Below, piece by piece: positions 23,901 through 36,914 of a stretch of DNA of 64,000 nt. Source of the stretch: Morella rubra (lineage: Eukaryota; Streptophyta; Magnoliopsida; Fagales; Myricaceae). The stretch lies in NCBI GenBank assembly GCA_003952965.2, contig CM025849.1, forward strand, positions 20,828,080-20,892,079, given 5' to 3'. Each line of letters starts with the position of its first letter. Within the stretch, counting starts at the first letter, position 1. A program made the position numbers and the translations under genes. The notes beneath the pieces are model-generated. The model ran no database searches, had not been told where the DNA came from, and worked only from the letters and a program-made list of their open reading frames with translations.

Positions 23901-25339
23901 ACTTGTTATGTCTGCTAATATTGATTGTGTCACATGTATATTCAGATGAAGCATCACGTACTAGAAGTTTTGCACACACTCTGATGAAATCCTTTCCTGA
24001 GAAGGCTTTGATGCCTCCTGAAGTGAGGGAGAATGTTCAACCAGCAACTTCATCAAGAAGTGAGGTATATACAGCTTGTTCCTAAACTCCACAGCACTCT
24101 TGCTAATCCCTGCTGTTGAATATTTGTCCTCTTTCCAAACAGCAAGCAAGTAGTGGTTATTTTGCTTTGCATATCTTATGTTGTGCACTGCTTATCTTAG
24201 AGGTAATCAACACTTTTATGCAACCATGTATCTATTTTTTGGAATTGTTATTCCTTTAGTAGGTTATTATCCGCCCTTTGATGCTTTAATTTTTAAATTA
24301 CCGATGAATGATGATGAAGCATTATTAACATCTTTCTTTGTGATTCCACTACAAATACAATAATGTCATTTATGAGTTGAAGATAAGACTATTTTTTTTG
24401 TTCGGAAGAACTTTCTAACAATCATCGGTTTGAGCTAGATATTCACAACTCAAACACCTGCTCAAAGATAAAGTCTTTTGGAAATGATTATACACATCAT
24501 GTGGAAGAACATACAACCAATGTGACACAAAGGATATTCTATTGAAAATGGATTAGCATACCAACATTGGTTGTTCGAAAATAATACTATATTTAATACT
24601 TATTAAAAAATAGTACAATATAGGAACCAGTCCAACTGCTTCTCGTTTGTTTTTGAGTGTTATAAACTGGTGCTGAGATTTGCTAGTTTTAGAAGCACGT
24701 CTCAGGTTTTTGCCCTGTAATTTCAGTCATTTTCGTAAGAAAATGCCTTTTTCTCCATTCCAAACACCATAAAATAATTTTGGAGTGGTGTCTATGAAAG
24801 TCGTTAGAAAAGATGGCTGATTATAAATAATCCTTTTACACTTCTTTTAAGTAGTGTTACCCCTGAAAGAACGAGAAAGGAAGTTTCCATGAAATCCCCT
24901 CTTTAGTGACTAGTGCCATAATGTTACTAAACATAGCCTAAATGGAGCCTGTGTTGTAAGCCGCCTTTATTTTACAGGTTCCAGTCCAGACTTCAAAATC
25001 AGGATTTGATAGTCACAAGGTACGTCTCTTGTCAACTGGGTGAATGATTATTAGCTTTTACCTATGTCAGCGACTCAGCCTTTATCATTTACATGTTTAC
25101 TATTTATTTTTTGCAGGCTTTTACAGGCTCTATTGTCGAGCGTACACACAATATACAAACAAATTCTAGTCAACAGACTGCGATTTCATCCCAGGTAGAC
25201 TTACCAATTCATAATGTATTTTAGGAGTCGTGTTTAGTAGCTTGTCCATTGATGTCAAGTATAATGGTTTTAACCTTTTCAGGCTCCGAGTTCCCAACCT
25301 TCAAAGCCAGTTTCCAGGTTCAAAATGCAGAGAAGATAG
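20982..25339 (+). CDS. URI: URI/RMP, RNA polymerase II subunit 5-mediating protein homolog
   Basis: Prefoldin-like scaffold; the family binds RNA polymerase subunit RPB5 and acts with other prefoldin-like proteins in polymerase assembly and co-chaperone complexes. Eleven exons fit one continuous 461-residue frame: 20982-21188, 21275-21334, 21410-21577, 22627-22693, 22825-23270, 23376-23483, 23566-23599, 23946-24064, 24978-25019, 25117-25194, 25283-25339. The prefoldin alpha-like coiled coil spans about residues 25-165 with the hallmark VPFGKAAFFPGRLVHTNEF and LLGEGYYAERTSKQT. Exon 5 holds three exact 37-residue repeats of EEYARxMSRLDELEKEE (residues 184-294). The C-terminus AFTGSIVERTHN ... 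PVSRFKMQRR is typical of plant URI. The start is the first ATG after a CT-rich leader. Two introns need GC donors (21189, 22694). At 461 residues it appears longer than plant relatives, consistent with the repeats. Confidence 0.92.
22872..23204 (+). repeat. Three tandem 111-bp coding repeats in URI exon 5
   Basis: Units 22872-22982, 22983-23093 and 23094-23204 are each exactly 111 bp / 37 codons. Each carries the motif E-Y-A-(R/H)-x-(M/L)-S-x-(L/F)-x-E-L-E-K-E-E at the same offset (tyrosines at residues 192, 229 and 266), followed by a variable acidic linker. The units are diverged, so the triplication is not recent. Confidence 0.9.
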
Positions 25340-26571
25340 CTGCTGGCACCATCAGAAATGTCTGAAATGCCGTTGAGAGATCAGTTGATTTAGGAAACTG
25401 TTGGAGTCGGGCATCAAAATTCTGCTAAGAATCTGCCGTCTCCACCACCCTGGTGTTACGGTGTAGATGCTGAGATCCACGGGAAGAATATTAAGCGCCC
25501 TGCCTCCATATGCCGGAGATATTCCCAAATTCAGTTCGCCAAAAGCAGATCTACCACCTTTACCGTTGCACTGGTATATTTCATGTGCATTATCGTGTAC
25601 GGGAATTGTTTTGTGTGCAAATACAAGGAACTGTGTATGCGTGCATGAGTTCATGCAGCAGAGTCTGAAGCTGCACGTGTTTATTTCAAGCCAAGTCTCA
25701 ACCGGTTAGCATTTCAATTGGATATTGTTTAGAATACTGCTGCAGTATTCCTATATATGTGAAAGAACTAGGGCCGTTCAAGACAGCCATTAACTGCCTC
25801 CTGTAAACACTATTCTCTCATCTATCTCAACTCTCACCAATTCTCTCTAACCGCTACTGACTTGCCCCCGCCCTTGACGGTACTGATGGGGGAATGCAAA
25901 AACCACCGCTGCGCGCCCCTGGGAAGGATTGCCATCTAGAACTCATGTTTCAACACCCGAGGGTTGTATCATATTTCGAATCAAGGTTGATCCAGGAGTC
26001 TTTCTTATTTCAGTGTTTTATTCTTCCAAATATAAAAGCCGGTGGTATCAGAATCAGTCATGCATGTATAGAACCTTGAGTCCAGCCAAACTCAATTGAA
26101 AACTATCCTGGAAGACGGCTTTCTAGACCATTGGTTCAGGCAAGCCAAGCCCTTCCATTAAGCCCAGCTTTTCAATCCCTATTAACGGCGATTAATATTG
26201 TAATTGTAAAAAGATTTGTAATTTTGTGCAAAGTGGTTAGCTTTGCAAGAAGTTGCTTTCCACGAAGGCACTCTCAACTCCTGTACAAGAGAATCGAGCT
26301 ACTGGGTTCTTTCAGGATGTTAACCGAGCTAGACCAACTGTGTATTCACTCACTTCCTACTGCATCCAATTCCGCGTCCATAAAGTCACTGGTTTATCAG
26401 GCAGCTGCTTCTGTAGGACTCGATAATTTCTCAGTTCAATCTAGTGGGGATGATTCAAATCTGTTGAAAAAAATGCACTTTTGTTAGATGGAGGTTAAAG
26501 AGTACGCGCTAATTTGTCTGGCTCTGTCTCAGAAGCCTTTTGCTATGCATGTTGGTTGCATTAAGGGGGCG
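25340..26571. other. 3' UTR of URI and intergenic; one unassigned open frame
   Basis: Follows the URI stop. An open frame at 26131-26487 (118 codons) contains KRIELLGSFRMLTELDQLC and NSASIKSLVYQAAASVGLD, which looks more protein-like than random, and an acceptor-like CTTTCAG lies at about 26310. I do not recognise the family and see no further exons. It could be a relic of a transposed gene. Confidence 0.3.
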
Positions 26572-26741
26572 TTTGTTTCCCCAATATTTTGGGACATAGA
26601 AATTTTTTAAACAAAACAAAACAACTTTTTTTCTTTTACACATACATACTTCACCTTTCACAAACCAATAAATCTCAATAAAGTAAAGATTCCCAAAATT
26701 TCGAGAATATTCCTGAAATTTTGGCAAACAAACACCCCATG
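26572..26741. mobile_element. TIR MITE, copy 2
   Basis: Same family as 11052-11226: GGGGGCGTTTGTTTCCCC at one end and GGCAAACAAACACCCC at the other, with matching internal sequence. About 170 bp, non-coding. No clear target duplication. Confidence 0.75.
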
Positions 26742-27287
26742 TAATGGCTTCCATCATGTTTATTGGTTGCTCTCCGTACGCAGCACACGTATTTCAGGAC
26801 GCAGCACTCTTGCCCTAGTGATGCTTTCTCTAGGCTTTGATACAAAAAAGGAAAGAGAAAAAGTAGCAGAAGCAAAAGCTCAGACACTAAAAATTTAAAG
26901 ATAATGTAAAAGAAGCATAGGCTCGGACCCTATCCAGAGAATACAAAGATCGGGAAGCCCCATCTCAATAGGTGACATATTTACCTAAAATAAGAGAACC
27001 TCAACAGACAATGCAGGTTTCAGTCACACATATTGGACAAAAGAGAACGGTTTAAGTGCAGCAAAGTTTTTGACGATGCTGAAAGAATAGGAATTTAGGA
27101 AAGCAGCTTAAGACGATATACTTGCATTCCTGGTACTAGAGTCAAATTTACAAGCATGTAATGCTGTACAAAAAAAAAAAATTGCTTACATCTGTATGAT
27201 ACGATAATGTACATAAAACAGTTGAAGAGTTGTCCGCTTACATGGTGTAAAGGTGAGAAAGGGAACGTTTTCTGCCCTAGAAATGCT

Positions 27288-30200
27288 TCAACCATTAGGT
27301 ACCTTCTCCTTCCTCCTTTTGTAGTCTCGTAGCACTTTTTCCCTCTCCAAAGGAGTTGCAGAAAGCAACCATTTACTAAATTGAAGCTCTCCCATCCCCA
27401 TGAACTGAGCAAGGAGACTGTATTGGCTCCTCTTCCGGTCTGTGATAGAAGAAATATTCTCTTTGCCACTAACCTCTGGTTTGCTTTTCTTTGTCACCAG
27501 GTGCGGCTGGCTTAGGCTACCATTCACAGGGATGCCAATATCCATCTCCCCTTGCATCCCAGGTCTGACATTGACTATGTCTTCATTACGATGAGCATAT
27601 ACAATTCCTAAAGAAAAAAAACCATCTGTCAATTAACGAGGGAAAAATTTCTAAAGCCCTAGCCACTATAATCCACATTAATACAAAAACCCAGGTGAAC
27701 ATGCAGTAGTTAGAATTCTCTTCAAGTCCCTATCCCACCAACCCCTAAGACCTATCCTAGTCCGAAATCCACCACAATTGTCACTAAAAGGCCAAAATTT
27801 TTTGCAAGTCTGAGATTGAAAATTCTGTTTGTGCACAAGGTATTTTTGGCCATCCTCTTCTCCTCATGGCTTTTGAACAAATCACCCCTTTGAAGTTCAG
27901 ATACACGACTACATAGAACTTATCATTTTAACCAGTGCAACCTGTATTTTTGGGATGGTCACAAGCAGCCTAAGCTGTTTTTGTGCTTAGTTTAGAGGAC
28001 AATGAATGTTTTCTCCCTCTCGAAACACTAGAGAGTGAGATAAGAAAATGGGATATGCGTAATTCTCATAGAGAATGAGCATTAAAAGGACAAATACGAG
28101 CATACCCATGTCTTCAAGCACTGGTTTACTTGCTCTGGTTTCAAACTCAGACGAATATGTTGCACCTACTTCTTCTGATGAAATAAAATTGGTTCCACGT
28201 TCAGTTAGTCCATCTTTTGAATTAAGATTTTGCCCATGTTCATGTCGCTGCCTTTCATGTAATTCAATGATTTCACTTGTAAAGAGCTTGTCAGATAGAT
28301 CCCGAAATAAATTGCAGATTCCAAAAAGCTCGCCTTGAAATTCCTTACAATCCTGAAAAGGACGTAATGAAGTGAAATGCAGTCGTCTACTAAATAAAAC
28401 AACACAAATACTCAAGAAGAACACCACGAACCAAAACGGATAGGCTTATGTACCTGGACACCTTCAAAATATCGTTTTTCCATTTTCCCAGAAATAGCTA
28501 TGTTGGACAGCTGCTGTTTGTACACCTGACGGGAGTAAACAAGTTCCTCAAGGGAACCGGCTGCAAGAAGGCGGAAAACAACAACGTGCCGCTTCTGTCC
28601 AAATCTAAAGGACCTGTCCTGGGCCTGTAAGTCTTGCGCAGGATTCCAGTTTGGATCAAATATGACCACACGATTTGCACTAACAAGATTCAATCCAAGC
28701 CCCCCAGCTCGAGTTGATATAAGGAAAACCTGACCAGGAGATTAGAGCCCATCAGCAATATGAATGAAAAAAATGACACATCTTATTTCAAAGTTTTACT
28801 TGTTTGCTTGGGCTTGAATTGAAGTCATCCACTAGCGTCTGACGCGAGTTGGTTGCAGTGGAACCATCGAGTCTTGAGAAGCAGTAGCCTTTACGTATAA
28901 GAAATTTTTCCAGTATATCCAGCATCCTGAGAAGAGTGATCTATTTTAGAAACAAAGACAGACTCGCCTAGGAAAAGAAGGTATAAAGATGAGAACCACT
29001 GAAAAGCCAAAATCAGACTTCTTAAATAATCACTCATCCTTCCTAGATAATAGAGTCCATATTTGCACCGAATTTAAAACAGATACCATATGAAAGCAAT
29101 ATTTGTTTCTCTAAATATGTAGGTAAAGTCAAAAGACACGAATTTATTTCATGATTTACATATGGTTCGTTACAAATGCAATTTAGTAAATTTTAACTTT
29201 TGTAAGTTAGGATATGTGATATATCTATCTCAATTGAACAATAAAATCTCAACAATAATTAACCATTTATTAATTTAAATTTGAAAATATTAAAGATTTC
29301 AAAAAGGAAATCTATTTTATATGAGAAAATGATAAATGAATAAAGCAACTCGTGAACAAGCTAGAACTCATTTGAAATATAAAAAAAATGAACTTGAATG
29401 CATATTCCAGCTTGGTGATAAGCTCAAGGTCAGCTCGACTTCCCAAATCTACTAAAAAGTCATTATATAAATGAACAAAGCTTAAACATTCAATTCTAGG
29501 CTTGACTTGGTTTGATTAAAACTCTAGACAAAGGTGAACATCAGAAGAGCAGCGGGTTAGCAGCTCAGGACTCTCCCTTTCTTGCCACATTACTGGCACA
29601 TGACTTTTATCTTTCTTGCTAATATCCACAGAAAAATATTTTCAAAGTAGTGAATTATAGAATAATATGATGTTCATCATATCAAATGCCTTTTACAATT
29701 TGCCAAGCCAACCAAAATATTGTTGATTAAATGTAACACATGGCCTGAATGATTTGCATGTACATTAGCCAATAAGCAATTTTTAGCTCACTTATTCTCA
29801 TTTGAAAACTGCACTGTTCTGGGTTTAGAATGACCAGAGAAAATCAGAAAGAAAAAAAAACCAGATAACAGCATGTTTTGGAGAATTGGACTATAGCCTA
29901 GACATTACAACTATGGCACTTCACCTGACAGAGTAGCTGAACAAAAGAACTTTATCACCCTTCGAAATCCACGAGAACATTAGCTTTTCCAGTGCTCGCA
30001 TTTTGCCACAATGTCTAACCTCACTTAGGCCCATGAAGCTCTCACTTTGGGTGTTCCCCCCTGCCAAATCAATATCAGGGCCAAAGACAGTCGAGGCAAA
30101 CTCTGCATCTTTTCTTTGTTTATCTGGGTCATCTTTGGTGTTAGGCTTAATCAATTCCAGGTGATTGCTTATCTGTGTCCAAAAGTAAACATGCACAAAT

Positions 30201-33200
30201 GCAAACATTATTTTTCTTCAAAAAAACGTTTAAGTTACTGAATACAAGAAAATAATTTAATTACATGTGTGATGCACAAAATGTGGTTCTAGAAGAAAGC
30301 AAAAGTATTAAGATCACCACATCAGGTATACAGAATGAAACAGCTTGGAACACCTATACTTTAGGTAATGAGACATGCCACTTGACGCAAAGTGCAACTA
30401 CAAACATCACTACAGTATGGAACAAAGAGGAATCTGGGTTTCACTTCGACAGAATAATTTTGTGCTTTATGTGCAGGGAGACTCCATATGAAAAATTCTA
30501 CTATATTAATAGGTAAATTCACCATCAATATTAGCTAACATTTCTTTCCAAGAGCTACTGTAAGCATCGTATTCTTAGAGCTCTTAAGGCTACCTTAACT
30601 AGAGATTTCATCCACATACAGTGGAGGCCCATCCCATAAAGTGCAACGCACTGAACACACAAAAGCTTTGTGGCTTGAGGTATATCTCCTACTAGAAACA
30701 AAACCATATATGCCTCTCAGGTAAATCAAACCTTCCAGGATCTTATCATCAATAAGATAGAAAAAGGAGAACAAGTTTCAATACTCTACTAGAATATCAT
30801 TAATCTATTAAAGCATCAACGTTTCAAATCCTCAATTTTTTTAAAAATCTTTTTTGTCCTAATTTATTTTAACTCTTTTTTTTTTTCCTGCTGGGATGAA
30901 GCATATATTATCATTGCAATAGACTCACTTCATAAGTACTACTGCTTTATACAAGCCTAAGGAACGCTTGATGTCTTTGGTACAACACAAAATGAATATG
31001 TTTGTAGAAATGATTGTCCAACAAGAGTGCGTGAATTTCTCTTGAACTGTACTTGTAAGTGTCTTGAAACTCTGTGTTTTCTAGGTAAGGTATTCTTTCT
31101 TAGATCAGATATAATTTCTTTTACATGAAGTACCATTTCATCTCACTATAGAAAAACTTTTAAGGTACTTCGCCACTCAAAAGTCAAGATTCAGCTAATG
31201 GGAAGACAAAAAACTTTACAAAGTTTTGTACAGACCAGGAAAGTCCAGCAACAAGTCCTCAGGGAAAAATAAAGTTGCATAGGCACCTTCAAATAAGACT
31301 AAATACCTATTTATTCTTCAGCGACCATTGTAATACTAACAGAAGGATCAAAATAAAACTTCAAAAGTTCCTAACCTGTTGCAACTTGACCAGGCAAGGT
31401 AGGACAAGACAAAAGGGGCATGAATCACAGCCATCAGGGTTGTCCCTGTGCAGGTAAGGCCAAATGCTTCCATTGGGTACGGTCCTTTTGCAACACTCAA
31501 CTTGTGTCAGAGGGCTTCGACAGCTACACGGAAGGTCCTTATTTATAAGGCATTGGATGTCCGGTAGTTGTAACATTCTCCTATACACCCGTTTTTGCAG
31601 TTCACTCATGGCACAGAATACGACATTATCTTCCTTTCCCATCATAAGATGCCCAATAGTCTCCTCTTTTGTCCTCCTCAACATATATTTACGAAGAACT
31701 GCCACTAGGTGCTGTTTTCGCTCATCAGCAACCCGTACAAATCTTTCAGGGGCAGTTGACCTCTGACCATGCTTGAGAGGTTCATCATAAAACTCCCGGA
31801 AATGTTCCCGCGTTCCCAAGGATCCTGGTGCAACCCAGTCGAAGAGATTAAATAATTCCATTATTTTATTCTGCATTACAGTTCCGGTCAGACCAAAGCG
31901 CTTTGGGGTTTTAATTTCTAAACATGCTCCATAAAGCTTTGATTTTTCATTCTTAAGCCGATGTGCCTCGTCAACAATCACAATGTCCCATTTGACATCA
32001 GACAAAAGACTGCCGTGAATTCTGTACGAGTCAAAACTGGTAATAAGTATCTCAACTGCATATGCTTCTAATTTCTCATATATCAGATCACGGTTCGTAC
32101 CATGGTAAACAGAAACACTAAAGGTCGACCATTTAGAGAATTCATTCTCCCAGTTGTGGATAACAGAAGTGGGGCAAATAATTAGTACTGGGTCCTTTTT
32201 GCCTGCCTGATGTTCCTTCCGTATAGAGGAATGAATAACTTCATCTTTACCATACACGGCAGCCAGAAAAGCAATTGTTTGAATGGTCTTGCCAAGTCCC
32301 CTGTTCAAATGTAAAATAGATAATAGAGGTTTTTAACATGTAAATCAGAAGGCAAGGCCGCATGCATAAGCATCTACATATACAAATAGACTCACGTTCT
32401 GGCATGTACAAACCCTAACTTATATCAGGTGCAAGGATTTTACAATACAACAATTTAAGAAGGGTCATTATCCAGTGTTGGTCCCACTTAAATATGGTGC
32501 AAGTAGGGGTGGCTTGGATACAGTCTTACGCTCCAACATTTTCGCACGAAGTGGCTGCTCTCAAGTCTCCAACCCATGCACTTCCGTATCATAGCCTGAG
32601 GCTTTACCATTGCACAAACAATGACCCCTTAAACAACACTAGAAGCATAAAGAATTATTAGCACTGAGAAGAGGGTCAATTCTGATGTGAGAGCACATTG
32701 TCAATTAGGTAGCAGTGACATACTACCAACAATTATTTGATATGCAATTATCAACAAGGAATTGACAAATATCGGATTTTCAAGACATTTAATTATGGCA
32801 AAATGCACCATCTACAAAATCAATTCCGTCCACACAATTTATTGTAGACTGAATACATTTACGAAATCAATTTCCTTAAACCAATTTATTGTGGACTAGG
32901 CAGTATCCAGCATTTTGCAGTTAATTTTCGGAGAAACTTACTTTCTGAAACAACAAATCCAGAAACAGAAATTCAACTATAAGAACAATTCAAAATGATA
33001 TGGTATACTTACATGTCATCTCCAAGAATGCCTCCGTGATTGTTTTTGTATAAATTGTACAGAAACTTTACTCCCTCTCTTTGGTGTTCAAGCAACCTAC
33101 AGTTGATAGATGCAGGAACCTGAAAAAGAATTGCTTCAACAAATTTTCTGGAAAATCCTATTGGCTTTATCATGAAAACAATTCTACACTGTATTCCACA

Positions 33201-34213
33201 TTTCAGCACTAATGGAAGAAGAGACCATGTCAAAGATGGATAAGAAGTCAGGCGCAAAAGAAAATAAAGGCGGGAACTCATAACAAACACTCCGACATCA
33301 ACCACCAGAAAATTTTAACTTTATATTTATTTTTGGATTTTTTTTGGCAAATCCATGTATTATTCTGCGTTCTAACATCAATTCACAATCCAAATACTGA
33401 CCCCTGCTCCTATTCTGTCATAAATCATATTCCATGGATTTCCACCACTCCATTACTGTCAATCAAGCAAAGTGCTTAATTATCCTGCCGACAAAATAAT
33501 TAATGCCAACTCCACACTAGGCGCTCCCAGTGCCCTCTTAAGCAAAAGAAAATGTGCGGCTAAGATCTACAAACCCCACCCCACACTTCAAAGCCCCTCA
33601 CCCACCCATCACACAATGAAAAAAAAAAAAAAAAAGGGTACCATCAAAAACCAAATCAAGAAAAATCCCCCAATTTGTTTGATTCGAGTCCCAAAGAATA
33701 ACAAAGGAAACGAGAGAGTAGTTACAAAAGTAGTAATGAAAATTTTCAAATGAAACTACATACAAGCAAGCCCACAAAGTTAACCCATAGATTGATGAAT
33801 TGCAGAAGAAGAAAGAACTGGATAACCATATTATACCTGTACAACTGGAATTTCACTCTGCGAGGACAAAACCAGTGGCTCAAAGGGTCCTGTATGCTCA
33901 AACTGAAACTGACCCGGTTTACTGGGCCTTCCAAACCCTTCTGGTTGAGGCTCTTCTTCTTCTTCTTCTTCTCTTCTTCATACCCGCCACCGCCATGGCT
34001 CTGATTTTGCTTAGGTGCATTCTGGTATTGAATAGGGGGAAGAGAGTCTGGGTCTTGGAGGCGTAGAAGCTGCTGAGAAAGGGAGGACTTGGGGGGTATC
34101 CTAGGAATTATGGGGTCAAAGCTGGGGGTTATTGAAGTGGAGAACAATGATGACGAGGAGGAAGGGTTATTTGTGCAGGGCTTGAGGGTTTCTTTGAAGA
34201 TGTGCAGTGACAT
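27288..34213 (-). CDS. CHR9: Switch 2 / CHR9-type SNF2 family DNA-dependent ATPase (exon 1 frame break)
   Basis: Nuclear SNF2-family translocase of the Rad54/ERCC6-like group, linked to chromatin remodelling and DNA repair. Eight minus-strand exons: 34213-33837, 33119-33013, 32300-31376, 30172-29925, 28926-28800, 28729-28454, 28352-28106, 27607-27288. Conserved start MSLHIFKETLKPC; ATPase motif I DDMGLGKT spans exons 2-3; motif II IVDEAHRLKNEKSK; motif III LTGTVMQNKIMELFNLFDW; helicase C-terminal motifs STRAGGLGLNLVSANRV and QAQDRSFRFGQKRHVVVF. A Cys-rich insert (DLPCSCRSPLTQVECCKR ... DGCDSCPFC) is as in plant relatives. All junction phases agree except exon 1, which is 377 bases and needs one more: the frame changes inside a (GAA)n tract near 33951-33979. 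With that base restored the product is about 875 residues, close to the family's usual length of about 860. The break could be real or an assembly error. Confidence 0.9.
33951..33979 (-). repeat. Interrupted GAA microsatellite at the Switch 2 frame break
   Basis: The minus strand reads a GAA run interrupted by GAG before AGCCTCAACC. Upstream of it the conserved N-terminus is in one frame; downstream GRPSKPGQFQFEHTGPFEPL is in the next frame. A one-base loss (or two-base gain) in this run explains the shift. Confidence 0.8.
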
Positions 34214-35464
34214 TGAAGGGGAGGAGTTTTTGGCAACGGTTTCAGCGAAGATAGTGCTTTTGGGATTTTTGTACTTTTTAATGAACGTTGGGTATCCGGG
34301 GGAAGTGTTTTTTAAAACGGAAAACTGACTAATTAGCCGCCTAATCGTTTGGTCCGAGTTACGTGGAGCTCTGATTTTGGTCGGCGTTCACCGAGGTTGG
34401 CGAAGGAGATTTCAGATTCTTTTTTTTTATTAAAAGAAAATTTGCCGTAAAGAATATTTCCGAATGAAAAATAGGTACTTGTGACTTTTTTTTTTCTTTA
34501 GATCTCAATCAAGATGATTTGTTCATCGATATAGACACAGGAACATGTAATTTTTTTTCTTCAGTTTATTGCTTTAATTTATTTCCCTATATCTTTCTAT
34601 ATCTGTTGAACGTGCAAAAAGGGAGGCTAAATAATTAAAACTTCCTGTTTTATATGTTAGTGAATTGCTTTGACCTTCATCTTCAATTCGAATTTTCTGA
34701 TTTTATTTTATTTTTTTTACAAAAAAAGAATTGTAACCAGTAATTTACCATTTCTCATGTTTCTTCTTTTATTTTATTTTATTTTTTTTTTTTTTGGCTT
34801 GGTTGGAAGGAAAAGAATCCAATTACTTCCTTTATCTAGACTCAGTTTGAATAGATAGTAGTGAAATTTTGATGGTGTGGCCGTTGGGAGAAGGAAGTTT
34901 GTAATGTTCATGTCTAAATTCATCAATTCAACAATGAAATGGACTTAAAAAAAAATAAATTATTTTTTTTGAAAAAAGAGAGGACTTGTATGTAGACTGT
35001 AGAAAGAAAATTATATCATGTTTATTTGTATATATGTCACGCGTGAACTTGAGACAGAGACTTGTTTTTAATGCTATAAAAATTCTATAAAAAAAATATA
35101 ACGCACATCCTACCCAAATATGGCCTTATACCAAAGAAACAAGTAATCTGAAACTCATAACATGAATATGTGCAAGGTAAGTTTGGAGAGTTCAATGAAT
35201 CCTTTATGAAATTACCAAATTATATATGCTAATGATTATCTATCTTGATGTGGTTCCAAAGAATTAGTATAGAACAATATAAGCAAGCGTTTATCTGTGT
35301 ACAAAACCCACTCAGAGTTATATAATCTCTCTCAAAACGTACATCCTTTTTGTGTAGCCTTAATTTGGATTATGATCAATTAGGGTGTGGCAGTAAAGGT
35401 TTAGGAGAGTCCTGCATCATTGTAGAGATTTGTCTACGAGCAAAAACAAGAGCTAGCATAGAGC
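34214..35464. other. Intergenic between divergent genes
   Basis: Contains the upstream regions of Switch 2 (minus) and the F-box gene (plus). AT-rich with several homopolymer T runs (34420, 34490, 34700, 34780). No repeat or RNA gene recognised. Confidence 0.5.
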
Positions 35465-36914
35465 ATGGGAGTGATGAATCGCGAAGGGTGCCCTCATGAG
35501 CTCTCATTGTATCAAGCGATTGAGTTGATATCAGAGACAAAAGAAGCAGAATCCATTTCGGCCAGACGAGGGGGTAATTTCCTCATGATCCGAGAACATA
35601 ACGCCATAGCTGGAATAAAAAAACATCCCGATTTCATCATAAGGTCAGACGACATCCCTTCTGATATCCTTTTCAACATCTTCCTATGGCTGCCCGTAAA
35701 ATCTCTTTTGCAGTGCCGGTGTGTCTCAAAATCCTGGAGAAACCAACTTGACTGCCCGTCTCTTGCTAACTTGCACATGAAGTCCTTATGTAATCATGCT
35801 GCTGAAGAGCCTATAATCCTGCTTCTTTCTTATACCATAGTAGGGTTGCAGGAGACAATGGCCTTGTATGCACTGAGATACGATGGTAAAGCCTTCTTGA
35901 GAGCCCGCAAAGACCCAATTGCGAAGTTTGCCAGTTCATTCGGATATTACCCCGACTCCGTTTCTTATGGCCTGCTTTGCTTTAGTAATCTTTATCATGG
36001 TGGCCAAGCCTTTTTGTTCAATCCCGCTAGAAGAGAAGTTCTATTTCTGCCACAGGCAAAGGTCCTGCTTCCACCTCAAGATCATGAACTGCATATTTTT
36101 ACGGCGTGGGATTTGACGATGAAACCAATTTACGGCGTGGGATTTGACGATGGCCACCATATATATACACAAGTTGTTCGATGTTTTACTTCTGGCCACC
36201 ATACAGTGACGGAAACGAATTATTCAGCTTCGCGGCTCAAGGGGGACGGAATCCTGGCGAGACATCTCCTTTGTCCCTCCATATCTTATATCAAAATGGC
36301 CGGTGTCTGCACATAGAGACGTGCACTGGATGGTCGATTGCTTTTACTTGGACGAAAGTGTGGAGGGTATGATAGTATCATTTGACACCAAGAATGAGCA
36401 ATTCAAGTTGACGACTCATCCCAAGTTCAGCTGCAGAGTTTACAGGTTCTTTTACTTGCTCGAACTGAGAGTGTCTCTGGCCATTGCAGATCTTTCCTCA
36501 ACGACTCACTTTGAGATATGGGTGATGAAGGATTATGAAAAGAAAGAGTGGGCTAAAGAATACAGGATAAATATCGAAGTTTGGGTCCAAGAACTACACC
36601 CACAATGGAGGCCGAAACATGTTTTCTTTGTAGGTGCTTGGGAGCATGGTTTTTATTTTGATATGGGTGGGAATGACTTATTCTTTTACAATCTAAAAAC
36701 TGACTGCCTTAGGTATGTGCACTGTCCAGCACTCAAAGCCGAAGAGAGCTGTTCGAAGAGTGATACGAGGGTTTACAGTTACAAGGGAAACCTCGTTTCT
36801 TTGGGAAACTATGGCAACTTGATGGTGGAAGGCCGAATAGGCCCAGGGACGAGTACTAATACCTGTGATTTGAACACCGCTGGTCTAAACTGCTTCTTCG
36901 CTTCAGTAAAATAA
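35465..36914 (+). CDS. F-box protein with FBA-type associated domain, frame broken near 36215
   Basis: Likely substrate receptor of an SCF ubiquitin ligase; substrate unknown. Single exon, as is common for plant FBA-type F-box genes. The F-box spans about residues 62-102 (DDIPSDILFNIFLWLPVKSL, then CRCVSKSWRN). An associated domain follows (GLLCFSNLY, YGVGFDDG, VVRCFTSGHHTVTET). The frame then shifts by one: the next frame reads RGSRGTESWRDISFVPPY, WPVSAHRDVHWMVDCFYLDE and MIVSFDTKNEQFKL to a stop at 36914. Total length is 3n+1, so one extra base between 36205 and 36230 would explain it. A 22-bp direct repeat (36100-36121, 36131-36152) encodes YGVGFDD in two different frames. The first 60 residues are unusual for the family, so translation may start further downstream. 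Expressed gene with a sequence error, or a young pseudogene. Confidence 0.8.

Noticed and set aside
33472..33753. 93-codon plus-strand open frame in Switch 2 intron 1
   Set aside because: Lys-rich because of a poly-A run, no family similarity, lies within an intron on the opposite strand.
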